NCBI GenBank assembly: GCA_964453335.1 | Contig: CAYVOK010000003.1 | Span: 1-64,000 of the forward strand | Source: VGBO01 sp964453335 | GTDB taxonomy: Bacteria; Actinomycetota; Acidimicrobiia; Acidimicrobiales; CAIXPF01 | Length of the DNA stretch: 64,000 nucleotides | Direction: 5' to 3' | Part shown: positions 42,028 to 51,067 of the stretch, in pieces | Numbering within the stretch: position 1 is the first letter of the stretch | How the letters are laid out: every line of letters starts with the position of its first letter | Notes under the pieces: generated by a model | Seen by the model: the letters and a program-made list of their open reading frames with translations, nothing else | What the model was told of the DNA's origin: nothing | The model's database searches: none | Translations under genes and position numbers: made by a program

Positions 42028-42627
42028 TCAGGCCGGATCGCGGGGCGGCAACGGCACCTCGAGCCGACCGAACAGGTCCTCGAGGAACCGGTACGTGAGC
42101 CCCCACACGACCCGTTCACCGGGGATCCCGATGCCCGGGAACCGCTGCTCGGGCATCGGCGGGTAGTCGTAGATCAGGTGGTGCGACGGGTCGGCGAGGC
42201 GACCGAGCGGGACCCACACGACGTCGGCCACCTCGTGGTTCGGGGCGAGCGACGGGTCGGTGGGACCGATCCAGTAGGCGTGCGCCGAGACCGTGATGCT
42301 GCGACCGGTCGCCCGTCCGCCCTCGAGGTCGTCGAGGCGTCCGATCCGCTCGGCACCGGACAGGTCGAGGCCGATCTCCTCGAACGTCTCACGCACCGCC
42401 GTCGCCGCGGTGTCCGTGTCGACCGGGTCGACCCGGCCACCCGGAAACGCCATCTGCCCCGACCACGGGTCCCCGTGACGGCGGGCGCGCTCGATGAAGA
42501 GCAGTTCGACACCCGAGGTGCCCGTCCGGAAGATCGGGGCGACCGCGGCGCGCGGTGCGTCGTCGTGATCGACGACGAGACTGGCACGACGTCGGAACGC
42601 CGACCGGATGTGCACCTCCCCGAACAC
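42028..42627 (-). CDS. Nudix hydrolase, CoA-pyrophosphatase-like
   Basis: A 199-residue Nudix protein. The Nudix box reads GGRVDPVDTDTAATAVRETFEEIGLD, with the REx2EE core intact and Asp at the position of the first Glu, as in the NudL/CoA diphosphatase branch (FPGGRVDP.D). It would hydrolyse CoA or related diphosphates in the cytoplasm. I chose the GTG at 42627 because TACGGT ends seven bases before it and covers the GTG nine bases upstream. Divergent from menG. Confidence 0.87.
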   Translation of the reverse strand: MFGEVHIRSAFRRRASLVVDHDDAPRAAVAPIFRTGTSGVELLFIERARRHGDPWSGQMAFPGGRVDPVDTDTAATAVRETFEEIGLDLSGAERIGRLDDLEGGRATGRSITVSAHAYWIGPTDPSLAPNHEVADVVWVPLGRLADPSHHLIYDYPPMPEQRFPGIGIPGERVVWGLTYRFLEDLFGRLEVPLPPRDPA

Positions 42628-42634
42628 GGGTCGC

Positions 42635-42640
42635 ACCGTA
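42635..42640 (-). promoter_or_regulatory. Putative -10 box for the Nudix gene
   Basis: TACGGT on the minus strand, seven bases before GTG 42627; identical to the nth hexamer. Confidence 0.45.
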
Positions 42641-42692
42641 GCCGCCGTGCCGGGGGCCGAGGCCCCGGTGGGCCGAGCGCACCCCCACTCCG

Positions 42693-42698
42693 TAGCAT
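42693..42698 (+). promoter_or_regulatory. Putative -10 box for menG
   Basis: TAGCAT, six bases before the menG GTG at 42705; same hexamer as at uvrB. Confidence 0.5.
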
Positions 42699-42704
42699 CG
42701 CCTC

Positions 42705-43424
42705 GTGCCCCGCAAGGACCGATCGCCCACCGACCACACCCCCCTGCCCACCGGTGACGAGAAGGTGGTCGCGGTCCGGTCGATGTTCGACCGCATCGCC
42801 CCGCGCTACGACCTCGTGAACCGGATCATGACGTTCCGGCTCGACGTGCGCTGGCGGCGGCGCACCGTGCGTGAACTCGAACTCACCCCCGGGTCGATCG
42901 TCGCCGACCTCGCGTGCGGCACCGGCGACTTCTGCCGGGACCTGCGCCGGGCCGGGCTACGACCGGTCGGCTTCGACCTGTCGATGGGGATGTTGGCCCA
43001 CGCCCGCACCGACGCCCCGCTCGCGCAGGCCGACGTGCTCCGACTGCCGCTCGCCGACGGGTCGGTCGACGGACTCACCTGCGGGTTCGCCCTGCGGAAC
43101 CTCGTCGCGCTCGGGCCGTTCTTCCCCGAGTGCGCACGAGTGCTGCGACCCGGCGGCCGCCTCGCCTACCTCGAGGTCTCCGAACCCCGGAACTCCCTGT
43201 TGCGGGCCGGGCACAAGGTGTACTTCGGCCGGGTCGTCCCCTGGGTCGGGGCCCGACTGTCGGATCGCGCCGCGTACGCATACCTGCCCCGGTCGGTCGC
43301 CTACCTGCCACCGCGCGACGAACTCCTCGCCGCGCTCGCCGCCGCCGGGTTCGACGAGGTCCGCCACCGTCAGCTCGACGGGGGCATCGCGCAGCTGATC
43401 ACGGCGACCCGCCGGGCGAGGTGA
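42705..43424 (+). CDS. menG: Demethylmenaquinone methyltransferase
   Basis: Final C-methylation of menaquinone (UbiE/COQ5 family). The 239 residues contain SMFDRIAPRYDLVNRIMTF, the SAM motif VADLACGTGDFCRDL, DVLRLPLADGSVDGLTCGFALRN and RPGGRLAYLEVSEP. In this menaquinone-rich window a ubiquinone role is unlikely. It overlaps menF as GTGA. Confidence 0.93.
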   Translation: MPRKDRSPTDHTPLPTGDEKVVAVRSMFDRIAPRYDLVNRIMTFRLDVRWRRRTVRELELTPGSIVADLACGTGDFCRDLRRAGLRPVGFDLSMGMLAHARTDAPLAQADVLRLPLADGSVDGLTCGFALRNLVALGPFFPECARVLRPGGRLAYLEVSEPRNSLLRAGHKVYFGRVVPWVGARLSDRAAYAYLPRSVAYLPPRDELLAALAAAGFDEVRHRQLDGGIAQLITATRRAR

Positions 43425-44802
43425 CGGCCGTGGGTCCCACCGCCGGACTCGTCGCCCGGGCACGACGGATCGACGAGGACCACGACCTCGTCGACGTCGC
43501 CGGCGCCGACGGCGTGCTGTGGACCCGCGAGGGTGTCGGCTTCGCCGGACGCGGGGTCGCCGCCACCGTCGACGTCCCCGCCGGGGAGCGCGGGCGCGCC
43601 GGGGAGATCGTCGCNNNNNNNNNNNNNNNNNNNNNNNNNNNNNNNNNNNNNNNNNNNNNNNNNNNNNNNNNNNNNNNNNNNNNNNNNNNNNNNNNNNNNN
43701 NNNNNNNNNNNNNNCCGCCACCGTCGACGTCCCCGCCGGGGAGCGCGGGCGCGCCGGGGAGATCGTCGCCGCGGCGCTCGCCGCGATCCGACCCCACGGG
43801 ACGGCCGCACCGCCACCGCTCGCGATCGGCGCCCTCCCCTACGACCCGGACGCGCCGGCCCGCCTCATCGTCCCCGCCCGCACGGTGTGGCGGACCGCCG
43901 AGGGTGTGCGATGGCTCGTCACCGTCGACGACGGCACCGCCATGCCGACCGTCCCCGCACCCGAACCCGACCGTCCGGCACCCCGGTCGGTCTGCGTCGA
44001 AGCCGCCCGCGACCCGGCCGACTGGTGCGACCTCGTCGCACGGGCGACGGAACGGATCGGTGCGGGTGACTTCGACAAGGTGGTGCTGGCCCGTGAACTC
44101 GTCGTCACCGCCGACCGGCCGTGGGACCCGCGGCCACTGCTGCGTCGACTGCGGACCGCGTACCCGGCGTGCCACGTCACCCACGTCGACGGGTTCCTCT
44201 GCGCGAGCCCGGAACTGCTCGTCGCCCGTCGCGGCGACCTCGTGCGGGCGCAGCCCATGGCCGGCACCGCCCCCCGGGTCGGTGACCCCGCCGCCGACGC
44301 CCGGCTCGCCGCCGGGCTCCTCGCCGACCCGACCTATCGGCGGGAACACCGGTTCACGATCGACATGGTCCACGACACGCTGCTCCCCTGGTGCTCGTTC
44401 CTCGACGCCGAACCCGAACCGTCGGTCGTGTCGATGGCGAACGTCCAGCACCTCGCAACACTCGTCGAAGGGCGCCTGTCGGTGCCCGAACCATCCGTGC
44501 TCGACCTCGTGCACGCCCTCCACCCGACCCCGGCCGTGGGCGGGATGCCCCGGGCGGAGGCACTCGCGTTCCAACGCGCCGAGGAAGGACTCGACCGGCG
44601 GCGGTACGCGGGAGCGGTCGGCTGGGTCGACGCGGACGGGTGCGGCGAGTTCGCCGTGAGCGTCCGCTGCGCCGAACTCGACGGGACGACCGCCCGGGTC
44701 TACGCCGGATGCGGGATCGTCGGCGACTCCGAACCGGCGAAGGAACTCGCCGAGACCCAGGCGAAATTCCAGGCCCTCCTCGGCGCCCTCGTCCGGATCT
44801 GA
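43421..44802 (+). CDS. menF: Isochorismate synthase (interrupted only by an assembly gap)
   Basis: Converts chorismate to isochorismate, the first committed menaquinone step. Starting at the GTG that overlaps menG, the frame reads into 100 N and resumes in a different frame. Removing the N run and one copy of the flanking 55-base duplicate restores one frame of 408 residues. Motifs are GDFDKVVLARE, FLCASPELLVARRGD, RAQPMAGTAPRVGDP, HALHPTPAVGGMPR and GEFAVSVRCAEL, as in MenF/EntC. The apparent frame change is an assembly artefact, not a pseudogene. Confidence 0.9.
43560..43769. repeat. 55-bp direct duplicate flanking a 100-N gap (assembly overlap)
   Basis: Bases 43560-43614 and 43715-43769 are identical over 55 bases and flank the N run. 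Collapse to one copy keeps menF in frame, so this is an unmerged contig-end overlap and not a biological repeat. Confidence 0.9.
43615..43714. other. Assembly gap of 100 N within menF
   Basis: Placeholder of 100 unknown bases. The flanks overlap, so the true gap is probably zero. Confidence 0.99.
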
Positions 44803-44805
44803 GCC

Positions 44806-46706
44806 TCAGCCCGCGGCGACCGCCGCGGCGACTGCGGCGTGGATGCGCTCGTGCAGCGCGACGTTCCCGTCCCGGTCGCTCGGGACGACGAGCGCGGCGA
44901 CCGGCGCATCCGACGCCAGAAGCGCTGCGATCGACGCCGCGACGTCACCTCGGTGGGCGACCACCTCGACACCGTGCACGGCGAGGAACGCGGTGAGGTC
45001 GATCCCGTGCGGGGTCCCGAAGAGCTGTTCGAACACGGCACCGTCCACCGACGAACGCTGCGGCAGGAACGAGAAGATCCCGCCGCCGCCGTTGTCGAGC
45101 ACCACGATGCGGAGACGGACCGCCCGCCGCGCGGCCTGCTGCAGTCCGGTCGCGTCGTGGAGCGACGCCAGGTCCCCGATGAGCAGCCACGTGGTCGCCG
45201 GCGTCGCGAGCGCCACACCGACCGCAGTCGAGACGACCCCGTCGATCCCGTTCGCACCACGGTTCGCCACGACACGCGGCGGCTCCGGTCGACGTGGCGC
45301 GTACCACTCGAGGTCACGCACCGGCATCGACGACGAGACGACGAGCACGTCGCCGGCGGCGGCCGCCGCCCACACCGCCCGGGCGACGCCGGGCTCGCCG
45401 TCGGCATCGGCGCCGGCGAGCGTCGCGGTGATCGCGGTCGCCGCCAGGTCGTCGCCCGCACGCCACCGGTCGAGCCACCCGACGGGAGCGGTCAGCGAGC
45501 GACGCCGCACTGCGGCCGCGAACGCGGTCGCGACACCCACCGGATCGGCGGCGAGGACCACGTCGAGCACGTGGTCCGGATCCCACCAGGTGCCGGCCGG
45601 GTCGACGGAGATCCGCACCGCATCACCGGTCGCGAGCCAGGTACCGAGCACCTTCGACGCCGGCGGCGGGCCGAACCGCAGCACCACGCCGGGTCGGTCC
45701 TCGGCGAAGGACGGCACGCGCAGCAGGCCGTCGGCATGAGCGACGACGACCTCGGCGGTCGACCGGGCACCCGAACGCGGGTCGGCGAACACCGGCCACC
45801 CGAGCGTGGTCGCGAGATCGAGGATCGCGGCGACGGCGTCGGACCCCAGGCCTGCACCCGCCACGACGACCCCGCGTCGCAGCGCCGGGCCGTCCGCCCA
45901 CGCTGCGACCAGATCGTCGACCTCCTGGGAAGTGGGTGTCGGCGCACCGACGACCCGACGGTGCCACGGCCGACCGTCGACGCGACCTGGCGGCAGCTCG
46001 CCGACCGGACCGACGAGCGGTTCACGGAACGGCAGGTTCAGCTGCACCGGCCCCGACGGTGTCCCGCACGCATCCGCGACGACCCGTGCCGCGAGCGACC
46101 GCCACGTCGACGCCGTCGCCGGCTCGGGCGGGCCGGGATCGACGAAGGACCGGACCGACGTGCCGAAGAGCCGCTGCTGGTCGACCGTCTGCGGTGCGCC
46201 GACCCCGTGGAGTTCGGGCGGGCGGTCGGCGCTGCAGACGATCAACGGCACCCGGCCGAGATCGGCCTCCACGACCGCCGGGTGGAGCTCGACCGCAGCG
46301 GTCCCGCTCGTCGTGAGCACCAGAGCGGGAACCCCCGAAGCCGCTCCGATGCCGAGGGCGACGAACCCGGCGGAACGCTCGTCGAGCACCACATGGGTCC
46401 GGATGCGCTCCTCACCGAGCAGCGCGAGGGCGAGCGGCGTCGAACGCGACCCGGGGCACACGACGGCGTCGGTGATCCCGCAGCNNNNNNNNNNNNNNNN
46501 NNNNNNNNNNNNNNNNNNNNNNNNNNNNNNNNNNNNNNNNNNNNNNNNNNNNNNNNNNNNNNNNNNNNNNNNNNNNNNNNNNNNGCGAGCGGCGTCGAAC
46601 GCGACCCGGGGCACACGACGGCGTCGGTGATCCCGCAGCGCACGAACTCGTCGACCAACGTCGCACAGAAGGTCGCGGTGACGAGGGGCTGCTCCACGGA
46701 CACCAT
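44806..46706 (-). CDS. menD: SEPHCHC synthase (interrupted only by an assembly gap)
   Basis: ThDP enzyme joining isochorismate and 2-oxoglutarate. As assembled, it is split by 100 N; removing the N run and one copy of the 55-base duplicate gives one frame of 581 residues. N terminus: ATLVDEFVRCGITDAVVCPGSRSTPLAL; then LDERSAGFVALGIG, SADRPPELHGVGAPQTVDQ, ANRGANGIDGVVSTAVG and the ThDP/Mg segment LIGDLASLHD with LDNGGGGIFSFLPQ. It converges with menF with a 3-base spacer and a hairpin. The ATG at 46706 was chosen; no clear ribosome site. Confidence 0.91.
44811..44828. terminator. Hairpin at the menF-menD convergent junction
   Basis: Stem CCGCGGC/GCCGCGG (7 bp) with loop GACC, just past the menF stop and inside the 3' end of menD. 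No T-tract. A possible weak terminator or pause site. Confidence 0.3.
46430..46639. repeat. 55-bp direct duplicate flanking a 100-N gap (assembly overlap)
   Basis: Bases 46430-46484 and 46585-46639 are identical over 55 bases. Collapsing them joins the two halves of menD in frame. Same length as the duplicate in menF. Confidence 0.9.
46485..46584. other. Assembly gap of 100 N within menD
   Basis: Placeholder of 100 unknown bases; flanks overlap by 55 bases, so no sequence is likely missing. Confidence 0.99.
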
Positions 46707-46768
46707 GTTGCCGGGTGGGTGACGTCGCGAGGCAACGCGGGGCGGAGCGGGTCCGCGAGACTGCCCGG

Positions 46769-47605
46769 ATGGAGCAGCGTCGTCCGGTCGTCGGACTCCC
46801 CGCCCGGACCCACCCGGCGACCGACCCCGCCGCCGCGCACCGCAGGATCGTCACCGTCCACGGCTTCACCCAGACCGGGCGGTCGTGGGACCCGTTGCTC
46901 CCGCTGCTGCGGCGGTACGGCGAGGTCGTCACCGTCGACGCACCCGGTCACGGCGACGCGTCCGACCTCGACCTCGGCCACGGCGAAGCGGGCGACGCGC
47001 TCCTCGCCACCGGCGGAAGGGCCGTCTACGTCGGCTATTCGATGGGTGGGCGGCTCTGTCTCCGCCTCGCGGTCGACCACGTCGACGCCGTCGAGGCGCT
47101 CGTCCTCGTGAGCGCCACCGCGGGCATCGCCGACCCGGAGGCGCGGCGGCAGCGGCAGGACGACGACGACGACCTCGCCGCCCGTATCGAGACGATCGGC
47201 GTCGACGCGTTCCTCACCGAATGGCTCGCCAAGCCGCTCTTCGCCCGACTGCCCGCGGCACGGGCCGGGACGGAGGACCGGCGCCGCAACACGACGGCCG
47301 GCCTCGCGTCGAGTCTCCGCCGTTGCGGAACCGGTGCACAGGAGCCGCTGTGGGACCGCCTCGAGGTCCTGCGGGCCCGCGCCGTCCCCACCCTCGTCGT
47401 CACCGGCGCGGCGGACCCGCGCTTCGTCGAGATCGGGGACCGGCTGGTCGCCGCGATCGGACCGACCGCCGAGCACGTCACCGTGGCCGACGCCGGCCAC
47501 GTCGTGCACCTCGAACGACCCGACGCATGGTCGGCGGTCGTCGGACCGTGGCTCGACCGGCTGGCCGATCAGCCGCCGAGCGCGGCGATCTCGTCCGGCG
47601 AGTAA
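46769..47605 (+). CDS. menH: SHCHC synthase (MenH-type alpha/beta-hydrolase)
   Basis: Eliminates pyruvate from the MenD product to give SHCHC. The 278 residues show VHGFTQTGRSWDP, VDAPGHGDASD, nucleophile Ser91 in VGYSMGGRLCLRLA, LVLVSATAGIADPEARRQR, WLAKPLFARL and His in DAGHVVHLERP. The combination of the SxxGG nucleophile and the R-rich cap is MenH-like, and menD is the divergent neighbour. An in-frame GTG at 46715 is an alternative start. Its last 37 bases overlap the convergent CoA-transferase gene, and it stops with TAA. Confidence 0.85.
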   Translation: MEQRRPVVGLPARTHPATDPAAAHRRIVTVHGFTQTGRSWDPLLPLLRRYGEVVTVDAPGHGDASDLDLGHGEAGDALLATGGRAVYVGYSMGGRLCLRLAVDHVDAVEALVLVSATAGIADPEARRQRQDDDDDLAARIETIGVDAFLTEWLAKPLFARLPAARAGTEDRRRNTTAGLASSLRRCGTGAQEPLWDRLEVLRARAVPTLVVTGAADPRFVEIGDRLVAAIGPTAEHVTVADAGHVVHLERPDAWSAVVGPWLDRLADQPPSAAISSGE

Positions 47606-48801
47606 CCGAGCTCGGCAAGGACGTCGGCGGTGTGCTCGCCGACCTTCGGCACCGGTGGCGTGCGCCGCAGCGGCGAACCCCGGAACGTGACCGGCGAGTT
47701 CACCGACCGCGCCGGGTCGCTGCCCGGCACCTCGATCTCGACGAACCCACCCGCCGCAGCGACCTGCGGGTCCTCGAGCACCTCGGCCGGCGTCTGCGCG
47801 GGCGCCCACCACACGTCGTGCGCGTCGAACCGTTCGGCCCACTCGGCGAGCGGCCGAGACGCGAAGCACTCGTCGAGCTCCGCGATGAGCGCAGCGGCGT
47901 TCTGCTTGCGGCTCTTGGCATCGGCGAACCGTTCGTCGGTCGCGAGGTCCGCACGCTCGACCGCCGCGAGCACACCGGGGAAGTGCCGGTCGACCTCGAG
48001 GCCGATCAGCCAGAACCACTTGCCGTCGGATGCGCAGTAGCTGTTCACGAGCGGCGTCGGCGACTGCTCCCGCGGCTTCGCCGACTCGAGCTTGCCGAAC
48101 GTCGCCTGGTTCGCGATCTGCCAGCCCATGCCGTACAGGCCGGTCCGGAGCAGCGACACCTCGACCACGCGACCCTTGCCCGTGCGCGTGCGCTCGAAGA
48201 GCGCACCGCTGATCCCCGCCGCTGCGGTCAGGCCGGTCATGTGATCGCCGAGACCCATGCGCACCGGAACGGGGGCGGCGTCACGCGGGACGAGGTCGCG
48301 AGCGATACCGGTCCGGGCCCAGAAGGCGCCGATGTCGTACCCGGGCCGCCACGCCTCGGGCCCGTCGAGGCCGTACCCGGTGATGGTGGCGTAGACGAGC
48401 GCCGGGTGCCGGGCGGTCAGGGACTCGTGGTCGAACCCCATGCGCTGCAGCGCTGCCGGTCGCATGTTCGTGAGGAACACGTCGGCCGTCTCGACGAGCC
48501 GCTCGAGCGCAGCGAGCCCCTCCTCGGAACGCAGGTCCAACGCCACCGACCGCTTGCCCCGGTTGTCGAGCATGAACGACGGGTTCGGGATGTCGCCGTA
48601 ACCGAGTGTCCCGTAGATGTTGCGCTGCGGGTCACCCGTGCCGGGCGGTTCGACCTTGATGACCTCAGCACCCCAGTCGGCGAGGATGCCGCCCGCCGCC
48701 GGACCGGCGATCCACATCGTCAACTCGACGATGCGCACCCCGGCGAGCACCTGCGGCTGCTCCGGCGTGTCGTTCCCCGTCATGTCCGTCGCATCCCCCA
48801 T
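47569..48801 (-). CDS. Family III CoA-transferase (CaiB/BaiF)
   Basis: Moves CoA between carboxylic acids through an aspartyl-CoA thioester. The 410 residues carry VLAGVRIVELTMWIAGPAAG, ADWGAEVIKVEPPGTGDPQR, the DNRGKRSVALDL segment and the catalytic Asp186 in MGLGDHMTG. The substrate cannot be read; carnitine, bile-acid, alpha-methylacyl and aromatic substrates all occur in this family. It converges with menH and diverges from the MFS gene. TAGCGT ends eight bases before the ATG. Confidence 0.9.
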   Translation of the reverse strand: MGDATDMTGNDTPEQPQVLAGVRIVELTMWIAGPAAGGILADWGAEVIKVEPPGTGDPQRNIYGTLGYGDIPNPSFMLDNRGKRSVALDLRSEEGLAALERLVETADVFLTNMRPAALQRMGFDHESLTARHPALVYATITGYGLDGPEAWRPGYDIGAFWARTGIARDLVPRDAAPVPVRMGLGDHMTGLTAAAGISGALFERTRTGKGRVVEVSLLRTGLYGMGWQIANQATFGKLESAKPREQSPTPLVNSYCASDGKWFWLIGLEVDRHFPGVLAAVERADLATDERFADAKSRKQNAAALIAELDECFASRPLAEWAERFDAHDVWWAPAQTPAEVLEDPQVAAAGGFVEIEVPGSDPARSVNSPVTFRGSPLRRTPPVPKVGEHTADVLAELGYSPDEIAALGG

Positions 48802-48809
48802 GGCGCCGC

Positions 48810-48815
48810 ACGCTA
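48810..48815 (-). promoter_or_regulatory. Putative -10 box for the CoA-transferase
   Basis: TAGCGT on the minus strand, eight bases before ATG 48801; same hexamer and spacing as at the groES-like gene. Confidence 0.45.
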
Positions 48816-48847
48816 GCGCCGGTCGACGACCCGGTCCGCCCGCCGCG

Positions 48848-48853
48848 TAGTGT
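48848..48853 (+). promoter_or_regulatory. Putative -10 box for the MFS transporter
   Basis: TAGTGT, eight bases before GTG 48862. Confidence 0.4.
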
Positions 48854-48861
48854 CACGATCC

Positions 48862-50055
48862 GTGCCCGCAGCCGGAGGACGCCAGACCGGCGCCACACCC
48901 TCACAGCGGCGCGTGTACCTCGCCGTCATCTCGGTGAGCACCGCCGGCGTGCTCCCGGTGTTCCTCCTCGGCGGTCTCGCCGTGCAGGTCCGAGCCGATC
49001 TCGGGTTCGCCGAGTCGACGCAGGGGTGGATCGCCTTCGGGTACTTCGGGGTGTCGGCGCTCACCTCGGCGATGCTCGGACGGCTGGTCGAACGCATCGG
49101 ACCGACCCGGGGTATGCGTCTCGCCGCGTGCATGAGCACCGTCGCGCTCCTCGGCGCAGCACTGAGCGGATCTTTCGTCGTGCTGCTCCCCGCACTGGCC
49201 GTCGGTGGCATGGCCAACGCACTCGCCCAACCCGGCTCGAACGCGTTCATCGTCGCCGGTGTCCCCTTGCGCCGGAACGGATTGGCGTTCGGGGTGAAGC
49301 AGTCTGCGATCCCCGCTGCGACGCTGCTCGCCGGGATCGCCGTGCCCGCCGTCGCGCTGACCGTCGGGTGGCGGTGGGCGTTCGCCGGTGCCGCAGTGCT
49401 CGCCGCTGCGGCTGCGCTCGGCGTCCCCCGGGTCGCGGCACCGCCGAGCCGGCGCGAGCTCCGACAGGCCGGCATGGACCGCGGACGTGCCCGACCGCAG
49501 GTCTCCGTCGTCACCCTCGGCGTGCTGGGGCTCGGCGCCGGGCTCGGGGCGTCGTCGGCGAACGCGCTCGGATCGTTCCTCACCTCGACCGCCGTCGACG
49601 CGGGCATCGCCCCCGGGGCCGCCGGTGCGCTCCTGTCCCTCGGCAGCGGCATCGGGCTTGCGACCCGCCTGGTGCTCGGCTGGCGGGCGGACACGATGAC
49701 GGGAAGCCTGTTCCGGGTCGTCACCGTGATGCTCGTCATCGGCTCCTCCGGGTTCGCGGCGCTCGCGACGGGGGCACCGGCGACGGTCCTCGTCGGCACG
49801 GTCGTCGCGTTCGCCGCCGGATGGTCGTGGCCTGGGATCTTCAACCTCGCGGTCGTGCACCACAACCGGGCAGCACCCGCAGCGGCGACCGGGGTGACCC
49901 AGACCGGCACGTACGCAGGCGGGGCGGCCGGGCCGCTGGCCTTCGGGTACCTCGTCGTGCACGGGGGCTACGGGCGTGCGTGGGTGACCTTCGTCGGGAT
50001 CGCGCTCGCCGCCGCTGCGGTCATCGAGATCGGCCGTCGTCGGATCGAACGGTGA
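48862..50055 (+). CDS. Major facilitator superfamily transporter
   Basis: A 397-residue membrane protein with about twelve hydrophobic segments and the MFS loop 2-3 motif (GRLVERIGPTRGMRL), a second related motif after segment eight (RLVLGWRADTM), and a central hydrophilic stretch (PSRRELRQAGMDRGRARPQ). Start at GTG 48862 because a TAGTGT hexamer ends eight bases before it and covers the GTG twelve bases upstream. The GNAFIV and SAIPAATLLAG segments recall the CynX/NNP group, but the substrate is unknown. It shares a 60-base divergent promoter region with the CoA-transferase, so a carboxylate substrate is conceivable. Confidence 0.87.
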   Translation: MPAAGGRQTGATPSQRRVYLAVISVSTAGVLPVFLLGGLAVQVRADLGFAESTQGWIAFGYFGVSALTSAMLGRLVERIGPTRGMRLAACMSTVALLGAALSGSFVVLLPALAVGGMANALAQPGSNAFIVAGVPLRRNGLAFGVKQSAIPAATLLAGIAVPAVALTVGWRWAFAGAAVLAAAAALGVPRVAAPPSRRELRQAGMDRGRARPQVSVVTLGVLGLGAGLGASSANALGSFLTSTAVDAGIAPGAAGALLSLGSGIGLATRLVLGWRADTMTGSLFRVVTVMLVIGSSGFAALATGAPATVLVGTVVAFAAGWSWPGIFNLAVVHHNRAAPAAATGVTQTGTYAGGAAGPLAFGYLVVHGGYGRAWVTFVGIALAAAAVIEIGRRRIER

Positions 50056-50073
50056 TCGGGTTGCGGAACCCGG

Positions 50074-50967
50074 TCAGATGCCGTCGACGACGAGCACCGA
50101 GAGGGCGAGTCCGGAGGCGAACAGCCCACCGAAGAGCAACTGCACGCGGCCCGTCGCCCCGAGCACGGGGATGAGCGCCGGCCCCGTCGCGCCACCGAGC
50201 ACGGTGAGCAGCGGCCGACGGGCAGGGATCACCGCGAGCAGCGCGATCGCAGCGACCGGTCGGAGCCCGAGACCGGCGACGAACGGCACGGCGACGAACA
50301 CCCCGACGAGGACCAGCAGGTACAGACGACGGGTCCCTGCGTCGCCGAGTCGCACTGCCAGCGTGCGCTTGCCCGCCACCGTATCGGTCGGGATGTCACG
50401 CAGGTTGTTCACGACGAGCAACGCCGTCGCCAACAGACCGACGGGGATCGCCGCACCGACCGCGAGCAGCGTGAGCCGCTCGATCATCACGAAGGTGGTG
50501 CCCGCCGTCGCCACGAGCCCGAAGAACACGAAGACGAACAGCTCGCCGAGCCCGAGGTAGCCGTACGGCGCAGGGCCGCCCGTGTACCCCCAACCTGCAG
50601 CGAAGCACGCAATCCCCACGGCGAGGAGCCACCACGTCGTGGTCGCGGCGAGCACCAGACCGCCCACACCGGCCAACGCGAACGCGACGAACGCCGCGTT
50701 CCGGACGGCCGACGGACTCCGGAGACCCGACGCGACGAGCCGCTGCGGACCGACGCGCACGTCGTCGGTGCCCCGGACACCGTCGCTGTAGTCGTTCGCG
50801 TAGTTGACCCCCACCTGCAGCGCCAGGCTCACGAGGAGCGCCACGGCACCCCGCCACCCCACCACCGGCGCACCGGTCCCGAATGCCGCCGCCGCACCGA
50901 CCGCGACGGGGACGACCGCCGCGGGGAGCGTGCGGGGTCGGGCACCGAGGATCCAGGGGTTCGTCAC
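50074..50967 (-). CDS. menA: 1,4-dihydroxy-2-naphthoate polyprenyltransferase
   Basis: Membrane prenyltransferase attaching the isoprenoid tail to DHNA. The 297 residues contain about eight hydrophobic helices and two Asp-rich motifs, NYANDYSDGVRGTDD and NNLRDIPTDTVAGKRTLAVRLG. The family start WILGARPRTLPAAV directly follows the GTG at 50967, which lies seven bases after a TAGCGT box. Opposite strand to menE and separated from it by a lipoprotein gene. Confidence 0.94.
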   Translation of the reverse strand: MTNPWILGARPRTLPAAVVPVAVGAAAAFGTGAPVVGWRGAVALLVSLALQVGVNYANDYSDGVRGTDDVRVGPQRLVASGLRSPSAVRNAAFVAFALAGVGGLVLAATTTWWLLAVGIACFAAGWGYTGGPAPYGYLGLGELFVFVFFGLVATAGTTFVMIERLTLLAVGAAIPVGLLATALLVVNNLRDIPTDTVAGKRTLAVRLGDAGTRRLYLLVLVGVFVAVPFVAGLGLRPVAAIALLAVIPARRPLLTVLGGATGPALIPVLGATGRVQLLFGGLFASGLALSVLVVDGI

Positions 50968-50974
50968 CGGCGGA

Positions 50975-50980
50975 ACGCTA
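50975..50980 (-). promoter_or_regulatory. Putative -10 box for menA
   Basis: TAGCGT on the minus strand, seven bases before GTG 50967. Confidence 0.45.
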
Positions 50981-51067
50981 GCGGTGGGGCACCCGGAGCG
51001 ATGATGCGGGCTGTGGCAGGATTGCTCGACCGGCACCGCTCGGGCGGTCGGTACTGCGAGGTGCACC

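Noticed and set aside
43560..46639. The 55-base duplicates as possible mobile or recombination sites
   Set aside because: The two duplicates differ from each other, both flank exactly 100 N, and both restore a reading frame when collapsed, so they are assembly overlaps.
43421..46706. menF and menD as frameshifted pseudogenes
   Set aside because: The frame changes occur only across the N runs and vanish when the duplicate is collapsed; all catalytic motifs are intact.
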